Source: an uncultured Eubacteriales bacterium (GTDB lineage: Bacteria; Bacillota; Clostridia; Christensenellales; Aristaeellaceae). Taken from it: DNA of 51,778 bases. Made by a program: the position numbers and the translations under genes. This document shows positions 1 to 7,912 of this stretch, piece after piece (the stretch's first letter is position 1; the number at the start of each line of letters is the position of its first letter). The stretch is from assembly GCA_902760595.1 (NCBI GenBank), contig CACWHI010000010.1:1-51778 (forward strand), written 5' to 3'. Below the pieces are notes generated by a model, which ran no database searches, was not told where the DNA came from, and was given only the letters and a program-made list of their open reading frames with translations.

Positions 1-5
1 AAATT

Positions 6-25
6 ACAGTGAATTCCACTGTTTT
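6..25. terminator. Small hairpin with T-run at the left edge
   Basis: A 6-bp perfect stem (6-11 with 17-22) around a 5-base loop is preceded by an A-rich stretch and followed by a short T-run. It resembles a weak intrinsic terminator. It sits about 20 bases before the point where the HsdR reading frame becomes open, so it may belong to a separate sequence joined to the restriction gene. The stem is short and lies at the contig edge, so this is a low-confidence call. Confidence 0.3.
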
Positions 26-58
26 CCAGTAGGCCCCTTATGATATGATATCCTGATC

Positions 59-2005
59 ATGTCGGATGAGGCGCACCGCAGCCAGTATGGTATTTTCGCC
101 CAGAACCTGGAAAAGCTGCTGCCCACCGCTTCCCGCATCGGTTTCACCGGAACGCCCCTGCTGTCGTCCAATGAGATCACCGCCCGCACTTTCGGCGGCT
201 ATATCTCCGTGTATGATTTCAAGCGGGCCGTTGAGGATAAAGCAACCGTCCCACTGTACTATGAGAACCGGGGCGAAAAGCTGAAAGAGATCAAGAACCC
301 CGAAATCACCGACAAGATGCTGGATGCCATCGAAGCTGCCGATCTTGATCCTGACCAGGCGGAGAAAGTGATGCACGAGTTTGAAAAAGAGGTGCATCTG
401 CTGACCGCCGAGCCGCGCCTGAAAGCCATCGCCCATGATTTCGTGCAGCATTACAGCGATCTCTGGACCAGCGGAAAGGCCATGTTCGTGTGCCTGAACA
501 AAGTGACCTGCGTCAGGATGTACGATTATGTCCAGGCTGAATGGAAGAAGGAGATCGAAGCCCTGGAGCAGCGCGTGCTGCATGCCGCCTCTGATCAGGA
601 GCAGCAGGAGCTGTCCCGCAAGCTGGCCTGGATGAAGGAAACCGAGATGTGCGTGGTCATCAGCCAGGAGCAGAACGAGATCAAGACCTTCAAAGAGTGG
701 GGCCTGGACATCAAAACGCACCGGGAGAAGATGGAGAAGCGGGAGCTGGACAAAGAATACAAGGACCCGGACAATCCCTTCCGCGTCGTGTTCGTCTGCG
801 CCATGTGGCTGACCGGCTTTGATGTGAAATCCCTGACCTGTCTGTACCTGGACAAACCGCTGAAAGCGCATACCCTGATGCAGACCATCGCCCGTGCCAA
901 CCGTGTAGCCGCCGGAAAGAGCAATGGTTTGATCATCGATTATGTCGGCATCGTCAAAGCCCTGAAGCAGGCTTTGAACGATTACACTCAGAACAAGAAC
1001 GGAACGGCGCATACCGACCCAACGATCGACAAGGAGAAGCTGATCGCGCAGATCATGGACGCCGTGGCGGGTGCAGAACAGCTGCTGAAAGAACACGGTT
1101 TCGACCTGTCCGCCCTTGTCGCCGCGAGCAACTTTAACAAGCTGACGCTGCTGGCCGATGGAGCCGAAGCGATGTGCAGCGATCAGGAGACCAAGAAGAA
1201 GTTCAATACCTATGCGGCAGAAATCAACCGCCTGATCAAGTACATGGATCGGGAAGACGTTGATCATGATACCCGTAACCAGACCGATGCGATCCTGGCG
1301 ATTCACCGACAGATGCAGAAAAAGCGCAGGCACATCGACATCAACCCCTTGATGGTCGAGATCAACCGCATCGTGAACGAGAATATTGAGATCGAGCAGC
1401 ACGAGCCTGATTTGCCGATTGAATCGCGGCAATTCGATATCAGCCAGATCAATTTCGCGCTGTTGGCCAAAGAAATGGCTCGTGTAAAGCGGAAGAACCT
1501 GCTGATCAAAGACCTGGAGGACCTGATCGAAGCCCGGCTTTCCACCATGATGGCGGCAAACCCGAGCCGCATAGACTATTACAAGCGCTACATGGAGATC
1601 ATTGAGGAGTACAACGCCGAGCAGGACCGTACCACCATTGAAAAGACGTTCATGGATCTCATGAAGCTGGCACAGGAAATGACGGACGAGGAGCAACGGT
1701 ATGTCCGTGAAGGCTTCTCCAATGATGAAGAGCTTTCTATCTATGACCTGCTCTTCTCCGATAACCTTTCAAAGAATGACATCGCGTCTATCAAAAAGCT
1801 TTCTGTGCAGCTCCTGGCCAAGATCAAAGAGCGTATCGCCCAGATGGATCACTGGACCGATAAAGATGAAACCAGGGCAACCGTCCAGAATCTGATCCGC
1901 GATGAACTGTACATGAATATCCCTGACAGCATGTTCAGCCAGCTGGAGCATTACCGCGAAGTGATCTACGAGCATGTGTATACGCACTATAAGGAAGCGG
2001 CATAA
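59..2005 (+). CDS. hsdR: Type I restriction endonuclease subunit R, C-terminal part (5'-truncated)
   Basis: This is the motor and C-terminal assembly part of HsdR, the subunit that translocates and cuts DNA in type I restriction complexes. Visible helicase motifs are DEAHR at residues 3-7 (motif II), FTGTP at 29-33 (motif III), TGFD at 252-255 (motif V) and QTIARANR at 275-282 (motif VI). A helical C-terminal region follows. Intact HsdR proteins are about 1,000 residues, so the nuclease domain and Walker A part, normally upstream of DEAH, are missing. The frame is open from position 44, where it already reads an HsdR-like beta-strand, but an in-frame stop lies at 41-43 and all three forward frames are closed upstream. 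The first ATG at 59 is therefore not a natural start. Partner hsdM and hsdS genes are not in the window. This is a remnant or an assembly/insertion junction, probably not functional. Confidence 0.85.
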   Translation: MSDEAHRSQYGIFAQNLEKLLPTASRIGFTGTPLLSSNEITARTFGGYISVYDFKRAVEDKATVPLYYENRGEKLKEIKNPEITDKMLDAIEAADLDPDQAEKVMHEFEKEVHLLTAEPRLKAIAHDFVQHYSDLWTSGKAMFVCLNKVTCVRMYDYVQAEWKKEIEALEQRVLHAASDQEQQELSRKLAWMKETEMCVVISQEQNEIKTFKEWGLDIKTHREKMEKRELDKEYKDPDNPFRVVFVCAMWLTGFDVKSLTCLYLDKPLKAHTLMQTIARANRVAAGKSNGLIIDYVGIVKALKQALNDYTQNKNGTAHTDPTIDKEKLIAQIMDAVAGAEQLLKEHGFDLSALVAASNFNKLTLLADGAEAMCSDQETKKKFNTYAAEINRLIKYMDREDVDHDTRNQTDAILAIHRQMQKKRRHIDINPLMVEINRIVNENIEIEQHEPDLPIESRQFDISQINFALLAKEMARVKRKNLLIKDLEDLIEARLSTMMAANPSRIDYYKRYMEIIEEYNAEQDRTTIEKTFMDLMKLAQEMTDEEQRYVREGFSNDEELSIYDLLFSDNLSKNDIASIKKLSVQLLAKIKERIAQMDHWTDKDETRATVQNLIRDELYMNIPDSMFSQLEHYREVIYEHVYTHYKEAA

Positions 2006-2111
2006 CCCTTATTGCGAAAACTGCTAATCCTTTATTGAAAGGCGCTATAAAGCCATTGAAACCGTGGCGCTGAGATGATAATGGTCATTCTGTTGCGAAA
2101 GGGGGCATAAC

Positions 2112-2492
2112 ATGCGTGAGGAGCATACGCAGCAAGAAACTCAATATGGCAAAATCGAGTATTATACTTATCGAACAGAAGGCAACGGAACTTTTTCGAG
2201 TGCAGAACTGGAAACACTGCTTTCTGAACTGATACACAGAAAACATATGGTTGTAAGAAACATCTTTTATTCGATTATGGATTTTTGGGGTTATCAAAAA
2301 TGCAGGTCCACCAAGCGAAAATCAGACATCCATGAGGTTTGTGATGAACCGGATACGATAGATGCTTATTTCACAGATGGTGAAAAGAGATACATCTTTA
2401 AATATCGCTCAGGTTTTGAGATCATTAAGATCATTATTTGCCCCAAAGACACTGATCTATCGCTCTTCGATGATGCCGTTCTCTTAAAATAA
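2112..2492 (+). CDS. Hypothetical protein, 126 aa
   Basis: I do not recognise this protein. It is a 126-residue, probably soluble protein with no signal peptide or membrane segment. It has a Tyr-rich N-terminal strand region, a helix around residues 30-50, and a C-terminal half rich in Ile, Lys and Asp. A purine-rich AGGGGG ribosome binding site lies about 7 bases before the ATG. It follows the truncated hsdR in the same direction after a 106-base gap and ends just before the first 9-mer repeat cluster. Its codons are AT-rich, unlike the chromosome to the right, which suggests it belongs to the accessory element. Confidence 0.6.
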   Translation: MREEHTQQETQYGKIEYYTYRTEGNGTFSSAELETLLSELIHRKHMVVRNIFYSIMDFWGYQKCRSTKRKSDIHEVCDEPDTIDAYFTDGEKRYIFKYRSGFEIIKIIICPKDTDLSLFDDAVLLK

Positions 2493-2527
2493 AGGAATAG
2501 TTTACTTTGTTATACTGTTGCTATTCC

Positions 2528-2649
2528 GTGAGTTCAGTAAGTTCCGTAAGTCCCGTAAGTTAAGCTTTCCAAATCCGCGTCTAACGTCACACATGCGGGA
2601 CTTACCGACTTACGGAACTTACGGAACTTACGGAACTTACAGAACTTAC
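2528..2649. repeat. Inverted 9-mer tandem-repeat element A
   Basis: The left arm (2528-2561) contains four tandem units of the type GTAAGTTCC. The right arm (2597-2649) contains six units that are its reverse complement, type GGAACTTAC, one of them 8 bases long. A unique core of about 35 bases separates the arms. The arms could form a long imperfect cruciform or RNA hairpin. The element lies between the converging ends of the 126-aa gene and the DUF927 gene, so it may also act as a bidirectional terminator, or be a binding array for an element-encoded replication protein. It is the sister of the cluster at 6419-6512. Confidence 0.8.
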
Positions 2650-2664
2650 TCATTGCGCCCAAAC

Positions 2665-4728
2665 TCATTCGTCAGCCTCGTCAGCCTCTGCAGCGGGCTC
2701 CTGGTTTTCCTCATCAAAGATGAGGCAGAAGCATTTAAGTGTCTTCTTTTCGTAGACTCCGCCTTCTGAATTGGGGATAGCGTTCCTGAACTCAACTGTG
2801 ATCTTGTTTACGCCACTTGCATCTATTTCAAGATAACCACGATTCTTTGCCCAGATAAGATAAGAAGCCAGATTACCACCGACTTGTCGCAGAGCTTTTT
2901 CAAGCATATCAGGTATGAATGCAATGCCCTTTTTCCCGGTATTGCGCCTTACTACCCTTTGACCATAGCGCGTCCCTTTATTCTTGGGGTCAAAATAGAA
3001 TGGATGAGCGATAATCCAGTCATAAAGCTTTTTGTGTATCTGAAGTGCCTGATCAATATCGTCTTTCGATTTCAGGAACGGAATAATATCTTCCGGTGTT
3101 AGTTTAACACTGTCCTTGAATATCCACTTTGCTACCAAAGTATCTGCAGTTAAGATAATGGCGGCTGCTCCCGTCTGTCTGCCTGTAGCATTATCCTGGA
3201 TAGCTTTCTCATATTCATGATACAGGGTTTCGGCTTCATCCATAGCGCCTTTTTGCAGCAAGCATTTGATAAACTCCCGCCCTGCAGTGTTATACTGCCG
3301 ATCGAGCTCGCTATTGAAAGCAGTATAACCCTCTTTGGATGATTCTATAACATGTTCTTCCGTGTGTACCTCTAATATGCGATTTTCAGCTCCCCCGCCG
3401 GTATTGGACAAGACCATTTTATGCTCACCGGTGGTCAGTATAGCATTGCACCATCCTTCCTGTTCACGCAAACCGCCCGTTCCAAGTGCTCTGGTTTTGG
3501 GTGCACCGGTTGACAAATTGTATACAATGCTTGCCAATGCTTCGCCTGAACTGGCGGTATTCTCTCTGTCATCGAGACAGATGGGAAGATTATTGTAGAA
3601 CTGAGCAAGCTGATCCAATGCTTCAATGCTTGCTCTCAGCGGCCTGATCATGCTGTTTCCTTCTGCAATGGGAGATGCCCATACACTGGCTGCGACTCGC
3701 AGAGCTGGCGTTTTACCTATGCCTGATGGCCCCCAAAGGTGCACAAAGAACGGTTGAGGGCTTAATCTCTTTACGAGTACTGAGGCAAATGAAGCCGCAA
3801 GCAGGATTCTCAACGGGATATGATTCTCATCACGATATTTTCCGATAAGTGCTGTCCAGCCATCGAGAGACCCCTTACTCTTTAGCAGAGCTTTGTATTC
3901 CTGTTGATACTTAGCTGTTTCATCATAGAGCAACTGGCTCTCGTATGGCATAAACTCGTCATAATTCTCATTTATCCATCCTATCCTGCTGGTAACGTAT
4001 TGTCGCTTGATTTTCGGACGAAGCTCACGCATAAAATCAACGAAATAGAACCCCATCTTCTTCGCGGTTTCTTTTGGGATGACTGCACCTCTGCTATTGA
4101 GTTTCCTCAACCCCATGCCGTCATACACCTCTTGGGGTTCCAACACAGAGTATTTGTATTCACCGTCACTCTGAAATGCAATACACAAACGCTCGTCACC
4201 AGTCTCTTTACTGATACGCAATTCTTTTATATAGATTGGGGATGAATATACCATTTCAGTATCGCCATTTGGTAAAACCGATAGTAATTCTGCTCTGGGA
4301 GACCAGCTGTATTTCTGCGGCAATTGAACATCCGGGGCATTATTGACTTCAGCTTCAGCATCTTTGAATCTATCAGGCAAGTCTTCGGAAAAGGCGGCAT
4401 TATAGGTATCAGTGACAACTTGCGCTATCGCTAATCCTTCTGAAGCTAAGCCTATAGATGAAGCACTGATTAGTGCTTTGTAATGATTTACAGCTGCAGG
4501 TCCATTTTTATTCTTTTTCAGTAACGAATAAACAAGGTCCCGGCCAGTGAATACATCATATGTTGGAAGATTCCTGCTAATTAACTCATCGACAATCATA
4601 TTGGCAACAACAGTGAAATCTTCAATGTCTGGAAAACGAATTCCGGCGTCAAAAAATGAAAAGAATGGTAAATCATCATCTGTGCAGCCGGATATGAAGC
4701 TTTTGAATACTTCCATTCTGCTGTCCAT
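2665..4728 (-). CDS. DUF927-family helicase-like ATPase of a mobile element
   Basis: This 687-residue protein matches the DUF927 family by pattern. These are P-loop ATPases related to replicative helicases, found in prophages and integrative elements. The N-terminal ~135 residues are unrecognised. From about residue 140 the family domain begins, with Walker A GPSGIGKT at 333-340 in the usual LWGPSGIGKTPAL context and a Walker B-like strand ending in LDD near 384-387. The likely role is unwinding DNA during replication of the element; this is inferred from family and context. The start is set by AAGGAGA a few bases before the ATG. The gene lies 18 bases downstream of the AAA+ gene and is probably co-transcribed with it. 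No primase (Toprim or AEP) motifs are seen, so priming would need another protein. Confidence 0.8.
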   Translation of the reverse strand: MDSRMEVFKSFISGCTDDDLPFFSFFDAGIRFPDIEDFTVVANMIVDELISRNLPTYDVFTGRDLVYSLLKKNKNGPAAVNHYKALISASSIGLASEGLAIAQVVTDTYNAAFSEDLPDRFKDAEAEVNNAPDVQLPQKYSWSPRAELLSVLPNGDTEMVYSSPIYIKELRISKETGDERLCIAFQSDGEYKYSVLEPQEVYDGMGLRKLNSRGAVIPKETAKKMGFYFVDFMRELRPKIKRQYVTSRIGWINENYDEFMPYESQLLYDETAKYQQEYKALLKSKGSLDGWTALIGKYRDENHIPLRILLAASFASVLVKRLSPQPFFVHLWGPSGIGKTPALRVAASVWASPIAEGNSMIRPLRASIEALDQLAQFYNNLPICLDDRENTASSGEALASIVYNLSTGAPKTRALGTGGLREQEGWCNAILTTGEHKMVLSNTGGGAENRILEVHTEEHVIESSKEGYTAFNSELDRQYNTAGREFIKCLLQKGAMDEAETLYHEYEKAIQDNATGRQTGAAAIILTADTLVAKWIFKDSVKLTPEDIIPFLKSKDDIDQALQIHKKLYDWIIAHPFYFDPKNKGTRYGQRVVRRNTGKKGIAFIPDMLEKALRQVGGNLASYLIWAKNRGYLEIDASGVNKITVEFRNAIPNSEGGVYEKKTLKCFCLIFDEENQEPAAEADEADE

Positions 4729-4746
4729 AGTATCTCCTTTTTAAGA

Positions 4747-6084
4747 TCACTCTACTAATAGCGCTGCATACTTAGTATTCTCTGCCAATTTTTCACAATC
4801 TTCTTGTGTCAGCAAAGTCTTTTCATCTTCTGACGCAGTTTTTAATACAGGATCAAGCCGATCCGCGTGGATCATGTACAGTTCATCTACGAGATTCCTG
4901 ACATCACGACCATTGCCGAAGTCTTTACCGCGGTGCACATACATACCTTCTGTTAATTTTCTTATAAATCCATCTGCTTCTTTTGATAGCTTGAGCCCTA
5001 CTTCGTTAATCATTAATTGGCATATCTGATATAGTTCTTCGCCAGTGTAATCATCAAATTGAATTGTATAACTGAATCGAGATCGAAGCCCGGGATTGGA
5101 CTCCAGGAAAGATTGCATTTTCTCAGTATAGCCAGCAGCTATCACGATAAGATCGTCACGGTGTTCCTCCATAGCTTGAATCAGTATTTCTATTACTCTC
5201 TTGCCATAGTCCATTTCGCTGTAAGGATCCTTTGGAGCAAGTGAATAGGCTTCATCTATGAATAAAACTCCACCCTTTGCCTTATTTAGAATGTTTTTAG
5301 CAATTTGCTCGCTCTCGCCTATATGCTCGCCAACCAGTTCTGCACGTGATAGCTGTATAAAATGGCCTTTAGAGAGCAAGCCCATTTCTTTGAATATCCG
5401 GCCAACAATCTTTGCAACAGTTGTTTTTCCAGTTCCAGGATTTCCGGTGAAAATCATATGATTTGACGTAACTATTTCTTTTTTTCCGGTCTTTGCCCGA
5501 TCAAGATTGAACTTTTTAAGGTTAATCACTTTATGGATCTGCTGCTTTATGCTCTTCAATCCAATCATTTTGTTAAAGCGGTTCATCAGCTCATCAACAG
5601 CTTCTTCGTTGAAGGGCATCGGTCTTCTTTCAACAGTCTTTTGTTTTGAAGGCTCAGACTTTGATTCATCCAGAAAAGAAAAGCTCCCAAATAATAGTTT
5701 ATCTTCGCTTTCGAGCGCGGGGGCAGCTTCAGCCTTAGAAAACAACATCTGGTTAATTCTTATCCACTCATACGTTCCAAATTCATCTTTCAACAGATTA
5801 TCAAGCTCTTCAATGCTGCCTTTGTCCGGCTTGCCGAACAAGCTCTCAATCAAGCGAAGCCCTTTTCGCTGATCTTCTTTTACTTCCGAAAGTGCGATTG
5901 TTATGTTCTTAATTGTTTCAGCTGCATCACAATCCCCATCACAATAATCTTTGAGAAATCCTTCAATCTTTTTTTGAAATTGAACATAAGCGCCGGCAAT
6001 ATTAATCAGTTTGGCATTTCGCAATGCATCTGGATTCTCAGATTTGTGCTCTTCCTGGATTCGCCTCACTAATTTCTCATCCAT
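4747..6084 (-). CDS. AAA+ ATPase of the CbbX/SpoVK type
   Basis: This AAA+ protein of 445 residues has an N-terminal ~165-residue helical region followed by a single AAA+ module. Walker A is GNPGTGKT at about 214-221, Walker B is LFIDEA at about 274-279, and a sensor/arginine-finger region carries NPGLRSRF. This layout is typical of the CbbX/SpoVK/EccA branch, whose members remodel other proteins; the substrate here is unknown. I place the start at 6084, preceded by AAAAGAGA. An in-frame ATG at 6120 lacks a binding site and would add 12 residues. A promoter and a 19-bp palindrome lie just upstream. The gene leads a two-gene operon with the DUF927 ATPase, so it may load or remodel that protein or a replication complex (inference). 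Confidence 0.85.
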   Translation of the reverse strand: MDEKLVRRIQEEHKSENPDALRNAKLINIAGAYVQFQKKIEGFLKDYCDGDCDAAETIKNITIALSEVKEDQRKGLRLIESLFGKPDKGSIEELDNLLKDEFGTYEWIRINQMLFSKAEAAPALESEDKLLFGSFSFLDESKSEPSKQKTVERRPMPFNEEAVDELMNRFNKMIGLKSIKQQIHKVINLKKFNLDRAKTGKKEIVTSNHMIFTGNPGTGKTTVAKIVGRIFKEMGLLSKGHFIQLSRAELVGEHIGESEQIAKNILNKAKGGVLFIDEAYSLAPKDPYSEMDYGKRVIEILIQAMEEHRDDLIVIAAGYTEKMQSFLESNPGLRSRFSYTIQFDDYTGEELYQICQLMINEVGLKLSKEADGFIRKLTEGMYVHRGKDFGNGRDVRNLVDELYMIHADRLDPVLKTASEDEKTLLTQEDCEKLAENTKYAALLVE

Positions 6085-6148
6085 AATAATCTCTTTTCTG
6101 TAATTGATCGTAAGCTGCATTTGAGGAATTCAATTGGTTTCCATGGGA

Positions 6149-6178
6149 AGTATACCATATTGAAATAGATCATTTCAA
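6149..6178 (-). promoter_or_regulatory. Promoter with overlapping palindromic operator candidate
   Basis: On the minus strand a -35 box TTGAAA (6173-6178) and a -10 box TATACT (6149-6154, preceded by TGG) are separated by 18 bases. A perfect inverted repeat, TTGAAAT-5 bases-ATTTCAA (6160-6178), covers the -35 box and half the spacer. That is where a dimeric repressor would block RNA polymerase. It drives the AAA+/DUF927 operon. No repressor gene is recognised in the visible part of the element. Confidence 0.6.
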
Positions 6179-6418
6179 TGGTTCTTAGATGCTTCAGGTA
6201 AATAATCCTGAGAAGCTTCAGATATGGTAGAATCCTTTATTCTTGCTTAAAAATCATACAGTATTCTGCCTTGATGCAAGTTATCCCCTGTGCCTCTATC
6301 AACTATAAGGGTAATATAACACCAACAGAACTGTACAGTTTTTAAGGAAGCCCAGGTAATAAGCACCCACACATTGAATGGGGGGACTGCGTGCTTAGCC
6401 TCTTGTCCTGCAACTGAC

Positions 6419-6512
6419 GTAAGTCCTGTAAGTTGCGTAAGTCCTGTAAGCAGGACGTGATAAAGGACTGGTAGTATCGCAACTTACGCAACTTACAGGA
6501 CTTACGCAGCTT
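6419..6512. repeat. Inverted 9-mer tandem-repeat element B
   Basis: The left arm has units GTAAGTCCT (6419-6427), GTAAGTTGC (6428-6436), GTAAGTCCT (6437-6445) and a partial fourth. The right arm (6479-6512) has GCAACTTAC twice, then AGGACTTAC and a partial unit, which is the reverse complement of the left arm. The core is about 30 bases. It has the same architecture and the same GTAAGT core as the element at 2528-2649. The last bases of the units differ between the two elements, while the arms within each element still match one another. Confidence 0.8.
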
Positions 6513-6794
6513 GTATAATGTGCCATCAATCTGATTCTGCATACGCCTCTACGACCTGAAACTCACTATCATAATATGTTTTACCAAATGCCGGATGCAA
6601 GTAGTGCTAGGCGATATCAAAATACCCTGTCTATCTCAGTAGATGAATCAGCTTGTAAAGTTATACTTTATCGTGATAAAGTCCTGAGGCTTTTCTCCTA
6701 TAGCCAAGATATCATCTTATTTCCCTGATGAAGCGTCTGTATTAACCTGGGAATAACCAAGCACGATGTTCTAATCATTTAGCAACGTTTTATT

Positions 6795-6825
6795 CGCCTA
6801 TCATTTTAATAGGCGTTTGTTTTGC
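6795..6825 (+). terminator. Intrinsic terminator-like hairpin
   Basis: A 7-bp perfect stem, CGCCTAT (6795-6801) with ATAGGCG (6809-6815), has a 7-base loop and is followed by TTTGTTTT. No gene on the plus strand is seen directly upstream. It may end an untranslated or small-RNA transcript, or insulate ssb from transcription out of the repeat region. Confidence 0.5.
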
Positions 6826-7015
6826 TTTGCATGTAAGTCTCACTACGTAAAGTGTCCTTTGGGGTATTATTATTCGTGATTACATTCGAGAATTGATATA
6901 TATGGAGAGAGCTATGGTGTCCACCGCCAACAATGAACAAGATGAAGGATGAGCGGCCGACGAAAAGCGTAACTTAACACCTGGCTCTTTTACTAAAAGT
7001 TTTGAGGTAATTGTT

Positions 7016-7390
7016 TTGAACAGTATCACAGTTAGCTATGGAACAGTAACAGAAATTAAGCAATTTCATGCCCGCGGTGAAACCGGTGTCGATGTCTATA
7101 TCCGGGATGAGAGCAGCTACGGAACAGTCTTTTTCCAGGTCGTTTACTACGGAAAGAAGGCAGAAAGCGTCCTACGGAACCTGCAGGTGAATGATCAGGT
7201 CAACATTGCAGGAACCATTACCGTCAACTCTTACAGGAAAAAAGACGGAACGACAACTGCGATTCTCGTTATTAGGAATCCGGGGTCGATGTTTGTGCAC
7301 AACCGGAACTTGCTTGTGCCGCCACGTGATGAGAACATTAGTGATCCGGTCAAATCACCTGATTGGGATGATGATTATCCATTCTATTGA
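7016..7390 (+). CDS. Single-stranded DNA-binding protein (SSB-like, element-encoded)
   Basis: This 124-residue OB-fold protein is of the size and pattern of phage and plasmid SSBs: alternating strands from the N-terminus, a VVYYGKKAE segment after the third strand, and a VNSYRKKDG hairpin. It ends in an acidic tip, DWDDDYPFY, close to the canonical DDDIPF tail that recruits replication and repair partners, though with one extra C-terminal Tyr. The start is TTG, preceded by GAGGT at 7004-7008 with 7-base spacing. It stands alone on the plus strand, divergent from the helicase/AAA+ operon and just upstream of the structured tract at 7391-8073. It would coat single-stranded DNA during replication of the element. 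Confidence 0.8.
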   Translation: MNSITVSYGTVTEIKQFHARGETGVDVYIRDESSYGTVFFQVVYYGKKAESVLRNLQVNDQVNIAGTITVNSYRKKDGTTTAILVIRNPGSMFVHNRNLLVPPRDENISDPVKSPDWDDDYPFY

Positions 7391-7453
7391 TATTGCAAAT
7401 CCGCGGGGTTTTCACTCCCCGCAGATTTACACCTTTGCCGGCCTTATCATTGA

Positions 7454-7903
7454 AGCAAGTCCTGCATATGATTTACCCTATATACCTGCTTTCCTTGCCG
7501 TTGCCTCTTCATGGAGGCAACGGCAAGGAATATAATAGCAGGTCCTACAACCCGATGCGATAACCGCATTGTCTGGCAGTACCGCTGCGTAAAGCATCTT
7601 TGCAGCAGGTCCTGCGTTCTTTGCCCATCCTACATCATCCTGCCGCTGCTTTCACATGGCAGCGGCAGATGGTAAAAGATCAATGCAGGACTTGCAGTGT
7701 CAGTTTCGTACTGATTACTTGATCACATCTTGGCAATACATACCATAGCAGATCCTGCACATACCGAAGCAAGCAGATGTGATCCATACAACAGCCCGTC
7801 ATCTTCATTGGTTGCAAGTCCTGCATGAGCTTTGTACTGGATTGTAATATCAGTATTTCTGATCGATGAACAGAACATATTCTGCTCAATAGCAGGTACT
7901 GAG
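7454..7903. repeat. Seven near-palindromic 13-mer repeats (AGCAGGTCCTGCA type)
   Basis: Copies are at 7454-7466, 7537-7549, 7604-7616, 7684-7696 (opposite orientation), 7747-7759, 7813-7825 and 7891-7903. The consensus is TGCARGTCCTGCA, close to a palindrome centred on one base, so each copy could bind a dimer. Start-to-start spacing is 83, 67, 80, 63, 66 and 78 bases. The AAGTCCTG core also appears in element B at 6419-6512. The function is inferred: iterons for a replication protein, or a partition or regulatory array. Confidence 0.7.
7491..7530. repeat. Perfect 17-bp inverted repeat (hairpin)
   Basis: Arms 7491-7507 and 7514-7530 are exact reverse complements around a 6-base loop. Beyond a 6-base bulge on the right side, ACCTGCT (7484-7490) can also pair with AGCAGGT inside the second 13-mer (7537-7543). 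No T-run follows, so it does not look like a normal terminator. It is one of several stems in the structured tract. Confidence 0.75.
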
Positions 7904-7912
7904 TTATCCACA
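7904..7912 (+). promoter_or_regulatory. Consensus DnaA box
   Basis: The sequence TTATCCACA is a perfect match to the bacterial DnaA-binding consensus. It starts one base beyond the seventh 13-mer and about 15 bases before an AT-rich run. One box alone could arise by chance, but its position at the end of the repeat array supports an origin. Confidence 0.5.

Larger units (their letters stand above)
6121..7015. other. Non-coding interval between the divergent AAA+ and ssb genes
   Basis: This stretch of about 900 bases holds no credible gene on either strand. It contains the AAA+ operon promoter/operator (6149-6178), the 9-mer repeat element B (6419-6512), and an intrinsic terminator-like hairpin (6795-6825). 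The ribosome binding site of ssb is at 7004-7008. The remainder is AT-rich with scattered stops. A regulatory or replication role is plausible given the flanking replication-type genes, but the sequence does not prove it. Confidence 0.6.

Noticed and set aside
38-1696. Open frame on the minus strand opposite hsdR
   Set aside because: It is a shadow of the helicase gene with no recognisable motif.
2518-2769. Small plus-strand frame through repeat element A
   Set aside because: It encodes only translated 9-mer repeats and antisense of the DUF927 gene end.
6902-6952. Sixteen-codon leader peptide upstream of ssb
   Set aside because: It starts with ATG but has no clear binding site, and no attenuator follows it before ssb. 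Too short to support.
7454-7903. CRISPR array
   Set aside because: The repeats are only 13 bases, imperfect, in mixed orientation and unevenly spaced, with structured rather than unique spacers. No cas genes are present.
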